A DNA stretch of 64,000 nt from the NCBI GenBank assembly GCA_020698575.1, contig CM036243.1:28317403-28381402 (forward strand), read 5' to 3'. How positions within the stretch are numbered: the first letter of the stretch is position 1; the number at the start of each line of letters is the position of its first letter. A program made the position numbers and the translations under genes. Positions 53,876 through 64,000 of this stretch are shown here, piece by piece. The stretch comes from Bostrychus sinensis (Eukaryota; Chordata; Actinopteri; Gobiiformes; Eleotridae). The notes below the pieces were generated by a model. The model saw nothing but the letters and a program-made list of their open reading frames with translations, had not been told where the DNA came from and did no database searches.

Positions 53876-54664
53876 GTGAGTCTTCTGAATTTCAAAAATA
53901 ATATGTTTTTATATTTCATTTCTGTAATATTTCATCGACCCCAAAAGTTAGCCTACCTTAGCCATCATAGAGAAAAGGTAAGTTTGTCTATCCTGCCACT
54001 TTCAGATCTACTTCCAGCTCTGTTTTCAACAAGTGTGGGAGACAGTTGCTAATGAATGCTTTATGGTCAGTGGACTGTGTAAAGCTGCCATCTAGTGTAA
54101 ATCAACACATGCACAACATGCTGCACTCAGTCAGTGTCAAAGAATGAAATACAATACTCACTTTGATTCCTGATTCCTAAAGATCAATGGATTAAAGCAT
54201 AATAAAATGTGCATTATTTCTCTGTATATAGGCTGCTGGCCATGGACTTTTACAGTTCAAGGTTTTACATAGACTACATTTATCAAAACTTAAAAAAAAA
54301 AAAAAAGAGAGAGAGAGAAGAAGCTTTAAGCCAGATTCAGTCCTTGCTCTATTTGGAGTGAAGCAATATGAGTTTTGTCATGTATTTAGCCAAAAGTTTA
54401 ATTTTATTAAAGTGGAAACAAAAAACATCGCCACTTACTCAGTCCTACTAAAATAAATAATGAGACCTAATTAGAAAACATGTAGGGGGAAACTAGAAGT
54501 ATTTCACTTAACAAGGCAACCTTAGACTTTTTAATAATACAAATGTCTGACTGAGCTTGATACTTGATACTGTGATATCCTCCATTCAGGGTTCACTCTT
54601 TGTATATCTGAGTTTTTCCTTAATATCTCTTCTTTAGGCTAAATATGAACATCATAATAAAGAG

Positions 54665-54770
54665 AATAGTAGTACTTATTGTTCTTACCACCTTACTCCT
54701 ACTAATACTAGTATTGCTTATGCTAATACTACTGCTGCTGGTGGTATTATTACTACTACTACTATTTACT
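54665..54770. repeat. Degenerate TAC/TAG trinucleotide array
   Basis: Irregular TACTAC, TAATAC and TGCTGC units over about 105 bp, followed by ATTTACTTGAATAAAAT and, at about 54,870, TTACTTGAGTAAG. These flanks resemble the ACTTAAGTA-type elements that carry similar arrays at 22.3 and 40.8 kb. Confidence 0.7.
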
Positions 54771-55771
54771 TGAATAAAATATTTTTTTCCCTTCCATATT
54801 TTATTCAAGTAAAGTTAAAACACTGCATGTAAATGTATACATGTTTTAGAATATGTATAGAGAAAGTAATTAATTATATTACTTGAGTAAGCATAAAAAG
54901 TTATTTTCCATATCTGATTATCTTATAACGTCATCCTTAGTTTCTTCTTCACAGTTTGTATAACTTCTGAACTTTATACCATTCCATGAATAATTTTAAT
55001 CCTGTTGGTCTCCGTAAACTTGTTACTACATTGCTAGCTATTGTTTTAGGGGCATGCGTGTGTATTTTGATGGCTTTAAGTTGTATTGACTGTCCATTAA
55101 TCAACTTGTTGTCTTTGTCTAGAGAGAAAAGCTCATTCTGAACTCTCCACAGACTTGTTCCTCATATTGCAGGATGAAGTAAATTGCCTGCAGCCATTAG
55201 GGAGCAATTCACAGCTTATTACTCAATGATCTCTGTGTGTCAATTTACAGAGAGGAGACAGTGCTGCAAAGTGAAACATCTGTCTAAGTTTAAATACGGT
55301 TTAGCTCTAAGTTCAACCAAGGACACTTTAAGACAAGAATTGATTTTGTGATTTGTTTATTGTGACTTCTGGACAGACTGTAGTTTGTCACGCAGGAAAA
55401 ATGCATTAAAAATCAACAAATTGTAAAAAACAAAACAAAAACAAACATATTGCCCTATCGCTAAAAGGCAGAAACTTAAATAACACATCCTTAAAGGTTT
55501 TACTACAGCTGTTTCCAATCGCACCACCACCAGCAGTAAAACTACATTTCTACTTTATCTTATTAACAAAACTGTAAAACTAAACAAATTTTCCACCTCA
55601 AAAGACAAATATATCACATCAAACTACATTTTTTGCCTGTTGTCTTGCATTGTGTCTGTGTTTTACTTTGCTTCCCTTTTTTTTCCAATATTTGTTTTTT
55701 ATTCCAGCATTGTTTTTCTGTCTCTCATGCTAAAATACTTTTTCTAACATCCCCCAGCAGCTATTATTCAA

Positions 55772-55861
55772 CAGCCAATGGGAGCATATAAGCACCATAA
55801 AGTCTTAATTTTTTCCCTGATGATTCCTATTACAATATACTATTAGATGATTACACAGGTT
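55772..55861 (+). repeat. Segment shared with 36.92-37.00 kb
   Basis: Begins CAGCCAATGGGAGC and ends TTACAATATACTATTAGATG then ATTACA, identical at its right side to 36,978-37,002. Two copies in the same orientation, about 19 kb apart. Family unknown. Confidence 0.65.
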
Positions 55862-56559
55862 CCCTCTAATCCAATGGGGGGAAAAATGCATAGTTGCTAA
55901 TACAACGTACACAATGCAACGTTTGTTTAAAGAGATACTCATTTCTTTTCAAAGTCATCTTCCCGACACTGTTTAACCTCCGAATGGATTTTACCTGAGC
56001 TAATAAACGAGGTGTGTGTGTGTTTCTTACTGAGTAGATGTTAAATAATGTTTACGTTTTTAGCATGCCACACCATGCCTCCTCAGACTGGTGCCACTAA
56101 TTGATCTGGGCCTCGGAGGTCTAAGCTCGGGGCGTAATTTAAACGAGTGCACAGACCTATGAGAGCAAACTGAGTTGAATTTCAAGTCATTTGTATGAAC
56201 TTACAATGGAAAGTACAACGTAGCCTGAGTTAATATAGTGTCATTTCCTTTGGCTAAATGAGGTTTAAGGCTAATGGCATTTCCTTTAGCAGCAGCAGTG
56301 GTCCAACAGTGATGAATGTATGCTTTACAAATAATACTGAAAATTAATTAGATTTTATTAAATAGGGAGGAAGCTGAAAATAGTCTATGTCCTCAAATGC
56401 CTGTTGGTAATACTCACTCGTCTGCCTAATGTTTTATACCTTAAAGACTCAAAATACCATTACTAACACTGAAAGCAAGGTTGCATCATAATTGCATGCA
56501 TAACTATATATTTGAAAAAACGGTAGACACATAGTGATCTTTCATGAGTCAGAGATGCT

Positions 56560-56715
56560 TAGTGGCAGAGTCGTTAGCACAGTGCATTACAAGAAAGATG
56601 CAGGAGTCTTTTCACTAGACACCAAGCCTTTCTGTGTGGAGTCTACATGTCATCTTTGTTCACGTAAATTTGCCCACAGTGACCCATAACAGGATGAACC
56701 AAAAATGAATGAATG
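56560..56715 (+). mobile_element. SINE, diverged (family 1-like)
   Basis: ATGCTTAGTGGCAGAGTCGT then TAGCACAGTGCAT (A-box region), GTGTGGAGTCTACATGTCAT, GTAAATTTGCCCACAGTGA and a tail AACAGGATGAACC ending AATGAATGAATG. The B box is poorly preserved. Confidence 0.5.
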
Positions 56716-57115
56716 TGGGATTTAGTTAATAACTTATTCAAGCTTTTGTTTATCTGACAAGGGTAATAATTATGCACCAAATTTCAGCTAGGAAAATGTT
56801 TATTTGTGTCTCAGCAATAGTTGCCACTTAGTATCACCACTTAAACATTGTTTTAACTGTTATTCAATACAAAGATTGCCTTCTAGTCAATACTGCATCA
56901 CATCCTCGGCTCTTTGCTCTGCAGACAGGCACCACAATAAAATAATATAGCTTTTTTTTACAATGATCTGGCTAAAAGAAGCACAGTGCTCAGGCCTGGG
57001 TCAGAGGCAGTGTGAATGAGCTCTGTGTATTTCTGGGTGGGCGTTACTTCCTTCTCTTCCAGCTCTGAAGTCAAACAAGACTGCTTCTGGCTAGCGGGAG
57101 ACAGTAGGCAATAAG
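56716..57115. other. No gene seen
   Basis: Ordinary sequence. A 60-codon plus-strand frame downstream (57,461-57,646) belongs to a transposable insertion. Confidence 0.35.
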
Positions 57116-57900
57116 GTAGACATTATTGCCCCCTTAGGGAAATTTGTTCTCTGCATTTGACCTATCCTTCAGTGCTGCCAGGGCAACCTGTCAGGAGCAA
57201 TAGGCAGTCACAGTGCAGCGCCCAGGGCCGCTTGTTATGATCTTGAGCCAGGATCCTGGTCAGGAGTACTTAGCTTAGGGTGACCACCTCAAAAAGTACT
57301 AAAAGTGGGTCAAGTTGTGCGATTTGGCGGGACAAGGAAAGATGGACTCGAGAAATAAAAGCTTTGATATTTGACATTATCTAACTTACGAACTTAATGT
57401 GTCTAAACCTCATTAACATGAAAGATACAGCTGCTAAAAAAACACACATCTTGCAAAATATTGTCTACTGAGACTTTACTCATTGAAGTAAAAAAGCCCT
57501 ATGCAGAGGCCTTTCCTGAAACACAGGAGCAGCAACACACCAACCACATGTTCCAACCCAGCAACGACATAGAACGTCCACAAATATGTATTCTACATTT
57601 TACACAAGAAATACTAATCTTACCTCATTGTTCTCACTTTTTATAGGCTAAGATTCACTGAAAAAGTGGGACATTACCTTAATAGGTGGGCTGGGGAACA
57701 AATGCCTAAGTGGCTGTGCAGTACAACCAAAACTGGGACAGGTGGTCACCCTAACCTAGCTGGAGGATTAGCCTGTTGTGCATGTTTTAAGTTGAGCAGC
57801 CACCCATGGACACAGGGAGAACATGCAAGCTCAGGACAGGCTCCCCCAGAAAGGCCACGCCCACCTGTTTCTGGGACTGAAATCTGGGACCTACCACTTT
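57116..57900 (-). mobile_element. SINE-like element A (minus), split by insertion
   Basis: On the minus strand, GATTTCAGTCCCAGAAACAG (weak B box), GCATGTTCTCCCTGTGTCCA, AACATGCACAACAGGCTAAT and CCTCCAGCTAGG lead to the insertion. After it come TACTCCTGACCAGGATCC and GGTCAAATGCAGAGAACAAA then TTTCCCTAAGGG. The order matches element B at 58,633-59,330 on the opposite strand. The GTCAAATGCAGAGAACAAATTTCCC-type tail is a hallmark of a widespread fish SINE/LINE family. Frames overlapping it are not genes. Confidence 0.75.
57276..57753. mobile_element. 478-bp hAT-like element with TAGGGTGACCACCT ends
   Basis: Both ends carry the exact 14-bp inverted repeat TAGGGTGACCACCT. Flanks ACTTAGCT (57,268-57,275) and ACCTAGCT (57,754-57,761) match at 7 of 8, a typical hAT duplication. 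It splits SINE-like element A. Interior non-coding. Element B at 58.63 kb, which lacks this insertion, gives the unoccupied site. Confidence 0.85.
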
Positions 57901-58079
57901 TTTACCGTGCTTTGGCTTGGTCCAAGTGTGAGTGCACCCTAAATGTCATTTTCTGTTTTGCACAACTATATTGCAAATCCAAAAACTGTGGGCTGAATAA
58001 AAATGGCATGAAATTTGGTCCGTGCACCTTGAGTTTGACCTGTGTGCTCACTGTCTCTCTCAAAGTCAGCAGCTCAAAG

Positions 58080-58548
58080 ATGGCAGCTCCAGGTTTTCTG
58101 CTAAACTTATCAATAAGGGAAATAGTACTTTGTTTAAACTATTTTAGAAGTCCTCTCAGGTAGGTAGAGTCCCAGCAGGATGCAGTCCTACTTGGCCATT
58201 ACTGACACACACTGCTTTAGAAGAAGAGGCTCACACTGAGCTCCAGGTACCTTTCTCATCCTCTTCTCTCCTCTCTGTCTCTGTGTTTCCAAATTCAGCA
58301 ACAGCGGGACCCCAGGCCTGTTGGATCTCTGGAGATGTGAGAGAGGAGGAGGAGGTGGAGGAGGAGGAGGGTGTGTAGCAGCGAACGGGCCGACACAGAA
58401 GCCATCAAAGCCCCCTGACACAGAGAGGCCAGAGAGGATGAGAGGCAAGTGGAGCAGGGGTAACACTACCAGCCCTGGTACTCTAACACTAACACTGACA
58501 TGGACAGAGGGCCTGGCCGGGACTGTCACATCACCATGTAGATACTAA
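58080..58548 (+). CDS. Speculative two-exon small gene (109 aa)
   Basis: An ATG at 58,080 in good context (AAAGATGG) opens a frame that reaches a donor CTCAG/GTAGGT at 58,159/58,160. After a 139-bp gap a strong acceptor (long pyrimidine tract, AAATTCAG at 58,298) continues the same frame to a TAA at 58,546-58,548. The join of 80 and 250 nt keeps the frame and would give 109 residues, with a glycine run of nine (GGA-type repeat) and a Thr/Ser-rich C-terminus. A 139-bp intron is normal for fish. I do not recognise the product; no signal peptide or domain is evident. The AAGATGGC start overlaps a YY1-like motif. No poly-A signal is obvious near the stop. It may be an untranslated exon, a lncRNA, or chance. 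Confidence 0.22.
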
Positions 58549-58632
58549 AAGGGTGGACCTTTAACTAGACTTGTAAAGTAGTCTGGTTTCTTGTCAGATT
58601 ATTTTTTAATATTAGGTGCAGGCCTAGACATT

Positions 58633-59330
58633 GGCGGCAAAGTTAGCCCTGTCATGTCAAAGCAAGAAAGTCCCTGGTTTGATTCCCGGATGGGTCGGGC
58701 AGGAACTGTGTGGAGTCTGCATGTTCTCCCCGTACTCCAGATTTTTCTGGTTTGCCCCATCAACCTCAAAACATGCACAACAGGCCAATGGTTTCCAAAA
58801 TTTTCACTCCAAGTACATTCAAAGTACTGTCTTCAGCAGACTAAATAAACATCATGTGTAGACAAGTATAGACAAAACAAGGACAAAACCAGGACTAAAA
58901 CAGGTCTAAGCTAGGACTAAGCAAGGAATTAGCCAGGCCTAAATCAAGCCTAAACCAGCGCTTAACCAGAACTAAACCTGGCTAAATCAGGACTAAAACA
59001 GGACTAAGTAAGAACTAAATCAAGCCTAAAGCAGGGCTAAACCCGAACTAAACCATGTGAAACCAGGACTTGTACGCTTAAAATGCAATATATCATATTA
59101 AACTACATCAGAAATCGTAAAAGTCCTAAGTACCACTGGAAAGAGCCTGCCTACCACCAGTAGTACCTGTACCACAGTTTGAGAACCACTGCTAATCCTC
59201 CGTTAGGTAGTCCTGCCCAAGATTCTGCGTCAAGACCTGGAGAAGGGTCCCCACTGTTGTGAGAGGTTGCTTAGTGGCTTTGAAAGATGGATCAAATGCA
59301 GAGAACATATTTTCCCATGGGACACTAAAT
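58633..59330 (+). mobile_element. SINE-like element B (plus), split by insertion
   Basis: The head is GGCGGCAAAGTTAGCCCTGT with B box CTGGTTTGATTCCCGG. The body is GTGTGGAGTCTGCATGTTCT, CCCCGTACTCC and AAAACATGCACAACAGGC. After the insertion it resumes CTAATCCTCCGTTAGGTAGT, ATTCTGCGTCAAGACCTGG and tail GGATCAAATGCAGAGAACAT. It is an inverted relative of element A about 0.7 kb upstream. Confidence 0.75.
58786..59191 (+). mobile_element. Minisatellite-bearing hAT-like element, copy 5
   Basis: This 406-bp element begins CAATGGTTTCCAAAATTTTC then ACTCCAAGTAC and ends CCACAGTTTGAGAACCACTG. The middle is an 11-bp CCAGGACTAAA-type array over about 58,861-59,067 (roughly 19 units). Subterminal blocks match copies 1 and 4. 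It splits SINE-like element B between AACAGGC and CTAATCC; the flanking duplication is no longer recognisable, but element A shows the uninterrupted AACAGGCTAATCC. Confidence 0.8.
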
Positions 59331-60694
59331 TACCTATACCTTAACCCGTCTCCCAGTGTTCTACAGACACAGTAGCCAGACTTGGACTAACCATTTTTAT
59401 TCTCTTGTTCAAAGGTAAATACTACTATATAAATATTAATAGAGCCACAGAGCATTTATAACTCTCAGTGGTAATTAATCACTGACCTTACCTAAAAATC
59501 ATTACTTTTTAAGTAATTTTGCTAGCAGACAAACCAATTTGGGGAAACACATAAGCTCCTTGGTGGAAGTATTAATGGTGAACTTAAAATTGTAACACAC
59601 CAAGAGAGCAGTCCAAAGATACTTTAGGAAAATACAGTTTTTCAGGTCTTTGGTCAAAATTCAAGCAGAAAATATGAAAATAGCTTCTGTGGGAGAGCAG
59701 AACTGCTTTACAGATGAGAAAAAAAGCACAATTTCGGCAAAAGCTCTTTGGCTCTTAAATTTAGTTTTGAGTATGTTACAGTGCAGTAGACAGATATGAG
59801 AAAAACAGTATTTGAAATTTGACAAAAAAACGTTCTTCCCATCCAACCCTCATTTTTCTGTACTCGGTATGAAAGCAGTGGTGAGGCAGATGAGCAACTC
59901 TGCTTTTATCAGAAATGAAAGAGTGGAGTCAGAACTGTGACTTTTAAAGAAACTGCTGCCATGTTGCAAATTTTGGTCCAAACACTTCTGATCACTGGGT
60001 TTTTAAAACCTCACAGCGGGGAAGATGCTCAACATGATGTAGGAAAAGACAGCCCTCTCCAAATGTTTAGTCTTTGAAATATCATTATTAAAATAATTTG
60101 TCCCAAATGTATCAGTAATATTCAATCAAAGTTAGACAACAAAGAGCTGACTATTCAACTCGTCTTCTCTAAAGCACATGCTCCATTTGGCAGATTTCAG
60201 CAGAAGTTTTTGAACAACTTTTATCCAGGTAAGTGCACAGTTTTTACAAGACCAAAGGTGCAACTACAAGTAATGTTTTCAATGTTGATCATCTGTAAAG
60301 TTTCTGACTATCCAATAAACATTACTTCAAAGTAGTAACATGTCAGACCACACCACTAACTAAATTCAACATTACATATGGTCTTGCATCCTAATTCTAG
60401 CTTGAGTTTCAGTTGATGGAATAAGTGGACACAAATTATTAAGCTACTTATGAATGTAATTGGACAAACACTTACGTTCGACATATTTAAAACTGTTCAG
60501 ACTGACATAGTTGGATAAATAAAAATGTGAAGGGTTTCCAAAAGTGTTGCCTGGACCAACTCTAATGTCTCTAAGCTGATGCTACAGCTCGTTTCCTATT
60601 CCTGAGCCCCTTGTTTGATAATTGACTAAATATGTGCATGTATCTTTGCTGACATTGCTGTTGAGTGGTACAAGTCAGATCAGTAAGGCAAGAT
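59331..60694. other. No gene seen
   Basis: Ordinary AT-rich sequence. A 61-codon minus-strand frame (59,661-59,846) has no recognisable motif. Confidence 0.35.
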
Positions 60695-61235
60695 TAATGC
60701 TGCGTTAATGATACATCGGAATCTTGAAAAATTCGACTCGGAAAAACTGCATTGAACACCCTCTCTGGTCGGGATTTTTGCTCGGAAACTCATGCAGAAG
60801 TGTTGGACTCCGAGTTCCTGAGTTGATGTAACAATCCCGGGGACGCCCTTTGTGACAGGAGGAGAGTGTGGTTATTAACGGGGAAAGAATCTTTAAACAA
60901 GAGATCTCACACTTATATGCAAAAATGTACTCATCTTTATATAATAAATGAAGTTATCAGGGCTGAAGCTCTGCAAAAATGCTTTTGACAATTTATTTTT
61001 TACTGAATAATAAAATAAAAATGGCAACATCCTGTGATATGACTCTGTACCACACCAAGCAGTTGTAATGATGTATGTATTTGTTTAGTATACAACAACA
61101 TAGAAATACAACTAATGTTATGTTGTTATTGTGGTGCTCCACGTGTGTTTTTCCAATCTGATTTTGTGAATGGACGTTTTTCAGAAGTCTGCTTTTTTAA
61201 GTCGGGACTTCCCATTTTTATTGTACTTTGTCTTG
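60695..61235. mobile_element. Possible dispersed element
   Basis: AATGCTGCGTTAATGATACA, CGACTCGGAAAAACTGCATT and TTGGACTCCGAGTTCCTGAG at the left and AAGTCGGGACTTCCCATTTT at the right are reminiscent of a fish element rich in ACTCGGAA/TTCCGAGT motifs. A single copy with no target duplication visible. Confidence 0.3.
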
Positions 61236-62689
61236 CCATTACAAAGGGTAGGGTAGTCTGTAGCTCTATACTTCTGCAATAAACAGTAAATAATATGATG
61301 TTTCTTGCCTTTTGCCCACTTTCCTGGACTGCAATTATTTTCGTATTACAGGTACTAACTATTTCATGTCAAAATGTCTTCTAATGTTTAGTCAGGGGTT
61401 TGTCACACACAACAAAATCCTGACCCAGTCCTTGCATTTTTTGGTGTGTCTCCGGTCACGACTAATGAATAAACGGAAAACAATAATACAATTTTTGACA
61501 TAATTAGACAGAAGGTGTATTTCATTGAACTGGAAACACAAAAACGCTCCAACTTCTCTGAACTTGTTACAAGACACAGTGAGACACCTTGAATTGGAAA
61601 AGTTAATTGGATACTTTTCATGTTATTCATGGACTATTTTAACAAAACGTGACCCCCCAACCCCTCTTTTTTATTCATAGTTTTACTTTTTATTTAATTC
61701 ATCTTTCATGTGTATTACTGGGGAATTTGTTTCTTTTTGTGTGTTCGTAAAAACTTAATGAATAGAATATACAGTACATAAAAAAAAAAATCTTCTAATG
61801 TTTATGCAAAGTAGGCGGTGAATGCAGTGGTTTTAATTTGCAATTCAAGAGCTGTAAAATGCCAACTCTGTCTCAAAGTGGGAACAGCTGCTGCTTAAGA
61901 ACACCAGGTTTGTTTGAGCGTAACGCAGCTTTTTTTTTCTCACTCACTGTTTATCACAAGAACTAGACCAGCTTTGTTGTTTTGTCTTTTTTTGCCTTTC
62001 ATGTTTAGTGCCATTGATGTAACCCATATAGCTACAGATTTTACAATTTCCACATTTATCATCAGCCTATACGATTGTACTGTATGCTGTAATTAAATAC
62101 CTTATCCAAAAAAAACAAAAACAAAACAGTGGCAGTGTTTGGTTGTTTGTCTGAACAACATGACTCAAAAAGTAAAGTCAAATTTTGCATGAAATTTTCA
62201 GAAAAGGTCAGTAATTATAAATAAATCACTGTTTGGCTCAGTACAGTATAAAGGATTAAATACCCTATTGGGCCTATTACTGCAACAGTAGGCCCATTTT
62301 TTTTCTCCCGGCAACCTAACTTAAAAATATTGTTGGTGGATTTTCAGAAAAGGTCAAGAATGGGCAAAGGAAAAATGTGTTTTATGTGTGAATGGATCAT
62401 TGTCAGGGTCAAACTGAAATGGATTAGCGGCGCTCTGTGCTCTCCGGGTGCTTCTTGTTTGTCAGTCTCCTATTATCTTGCAACCAATTCTACTGTTAAA
62501 ACCAAAGACATGTTGAAATGGCAGGAAGATGATGATCAGACCACCAAGTAGACATTTTAAATCAGTACCGTGTCTGTTTACAATTGCAGATGGACTAATC
62601 ATCAAAAATGGCAACAGATAAAAACACACGCAGACAGAATTATACACCCCACTCCTTCCCAACACTTTTCTCCTGTTGGATTGTCAGCA
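61236..62689. other. No gene seen
   Basis: AT-rich with several T and A runs. Overlapping short frames at 61.3-61.6 kb on both strands lack any known motif. Confidence 0.35.
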
Positions 62690-63170
62690 CTAGTTGCTTT
62701 TCCAGGCAGTTTTCTCATGGCTCCAGTGATGTGCGGCGATGCCAAGTTTTGCCCCGCTGAGCCGATGTGATGTGTCGCTGGCTCGCCGAGTGACAAACGC
62801 TCAGCTGCTGCCTCCCCAGTTTGGCCGCTTTGAGTAATTTCTGTTGACTTTTGTGGATTGCCATCAAGTGTTCGGTGACATTTTGCCAATGGCCACCGCT
62901 GAGTTCAGCAAGACGAAACAAAGAGCCACGAACAAGGATTTAATCATCTTGTTTTTGTGCTCCCTTTGTGACCACTTAAATGCATCTCCAGCACTTGTCC
63001 CGTGTCGGTTCCTCTCCTCCGCACTGCAACATAGATCTAAAACAGAGAGAAATACCCAAAAGCAAGTGTTCTTCAATAGGGCAGCTCTCCTTTTAACGCT
63101 AGCCAATGACTTGAAGGCATATGTTCGGCCGCCAACACGTTTGCCCACCTGAGCAAGCCCCGGATCACCT
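62690..63170. other. GC-balanced repeat-free segment
   Basis: Raised CpG and no repeats (GTGATGTGCGGCGATGCC, TCGCTGGCTCGCCGAGTGAC, TTGTGGATTGCCATCAAGTG). Frames near 100 codons are open on both strands (62,844-63,152 plus; 62,864-63,148 minus) with no recognisable motif. It looks like a candidate conserved non-coding element; an unrecognised exon cannot be excluded. Confidence 0.3.
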
Positions 63171-64000
63171 TCACACGCTCATGCATCACTATTCCTGTGA
63201 ATGCTTGTACTTAGCAATGTTCTGTAGTAAGAGATCTGACGGCAGCTTCACACTTTGCAGATGAAAGACACATGCTTTCATTTCGCTGTGTGCGGATGGG
63301 CAGCAGCACCAACCAAAAGCAGCTTTGGGACTGTTTTTTTTTATTTTTGGGTTACCTCTCCTTTAACCCTGCGCCAGGCAGCAACAGAATTACATTTGAC
63401 CTTTTGGTAGGGAAAAGGAGAGATGCTTCATAGCTTTTGTGGCACTCACCTCCATTGTAAAAGCCTCTCGTAGCCCTGGGCGATCAGATAAAGGGAGAGA
63501 AAGGCAGGGTATGGCATTCAGAGCCTGCACTGAGTCAACATGCTGAAGCTTATATAATCCAAAGCTTTAAAATAAATACCTTTTTGTGAGTGACTCATGT
63601 TAAGTTCGAGCTTAGCCCCTCTCCCAACCAGCACACCTTTGACAATCCTGCAAACGTAAAGAAACTACAGCAGACGCCACTGAAGCATTGGAATATTTTA
63701 CTTTTTATTGTAAAATAGAAATCTCTGAATCAATTGCGATGAATGTTTTTTGATGGGTTTTGACTGGCTTTGCAGATAACTACAATATACTCCACTCTGA
63801 GAGATGACTCATGCCACCATCTTTTAAGATCAAGGACTTATCACCAAAAGGGCATGACATTAAACTATTCCTTAAAAAAACACTGCATCCTCAAGTTCAA
63901 ATCAATACTAAATAATACAAGATGATCCTGCATAAGGACAAAGATAACCTCTGAATCATTCAAATATATAGTTTAAAATGTATTTTTTATCTGTCACTGA
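63171..64000. other. No gene seen; window end
   Basis: Ordinary sequence with T-rich runs (about 63,332-63,345). Nothing recognisable up to the window boundary. Confidence 0.35.

Larger units (their letters stand above)
53876..56559. other. No gene seen
   Basis: AT-rich, with poly-A then GA repeats at about 54,291-54,320. It holds the TAC array and the 55.77 kb shared segment annotated separately. No exon following the 53,875 donor could be identified. Confidence 0.35.

Noticed and set aside
53572..53901. Protein-coding first exon starting in the CpG block
   Set aside because: The open frame continues through TGCG and CACA runs and beyond the donor; only a splice donor and CpG content are supportable.
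57666..58163. 165-codon plus-strand frame
   Set aside because: Its first two thirds run antisense through a SINE-like element and the end of a hAT-like insertion; only the last part (from the ATG at 58,080) is kept as a speculative exon.

Overview
The window reads as teleost fish nuclear DNA, probably from a spiny-rayed (acanthomorph) lineage. It is AT-rich and dense with repeat types typical of fish genomes: tRNA-derived SINEs with A/B boxes, hAT-like miniature elements with 8-bp target duplications, a decayed Tc1/mariner element, TTAA-flanked elements, 3' ends of non-LTR retrotransposons, and many tri- and tetranucleotide arrays. I found no open reading frame on either strand that I recognise as a known cellular protein, no rRNA or tRNA gene, and nothing prokaryotic. 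The region is best described as a gene desert or a very long intron. Repeat family assignments rest on visible termini, target duplications and comparison between copies inside the window, plus general knowledge of fish repeats; no database search was possible.

Layout. 0-13 kb: scattered hAT-like elements, including a 559-bp one at 5,765-6,323 that is mostly an 11-bp minisatellite and is flanked by a perfect 8-bp duplication. 12.9-13.7 kb: a CpG-rich promoter-like block with three TGACGTAA sites and a TATA-like box. 14-25 kb: retrotransposon 3' ends, a 36-bp tandem repeat, a Tc1/mariner remnant nested in another element, and a hAT-like element holding a smaller nested palindromic element. 25-41 kb: the TTAA element family, the largest copy of the minisatellite element (28.85-29.61 kb), a GATA-site cluster, SINEs and a perfect 18-bp palindrome. 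41-49 kb: SINEs, a 430-bp element with a perfect 8-bp duplication, and a fourth, interrupted minisatellite element. 49.6-53.9 kb: two further CpG-rich promoter-like blocks, one with paired near-consensus RFX X-boxes and one ending in a strong splice donor. 57-59.3 kb: two inverted copies of one SINE-like element, each split by a different hAT-like insertion, with a small two-exon reading frame candidate between them. 59-64 kb: mostly featureless.

The most coherent system is a family of five hAT-like non-autonomous elements (5.8, 28.9, 47.3, 52.3 and 58.8 kb). They share CAGTGGTTCTCAAAC-type ends and an internal 11-bp tandem array (TTTAGTCCTGG on one strand, CCAGGACTAAA on the other). Array length accounts for nearly all size differences among the four copies that keep both ends. 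Possible gene-related signals are limited to three promoter-like CpG clusters, several transcription-factor motif clusters and one speculative 109-residue spliced reading frame at 58.1-58.5 kb.
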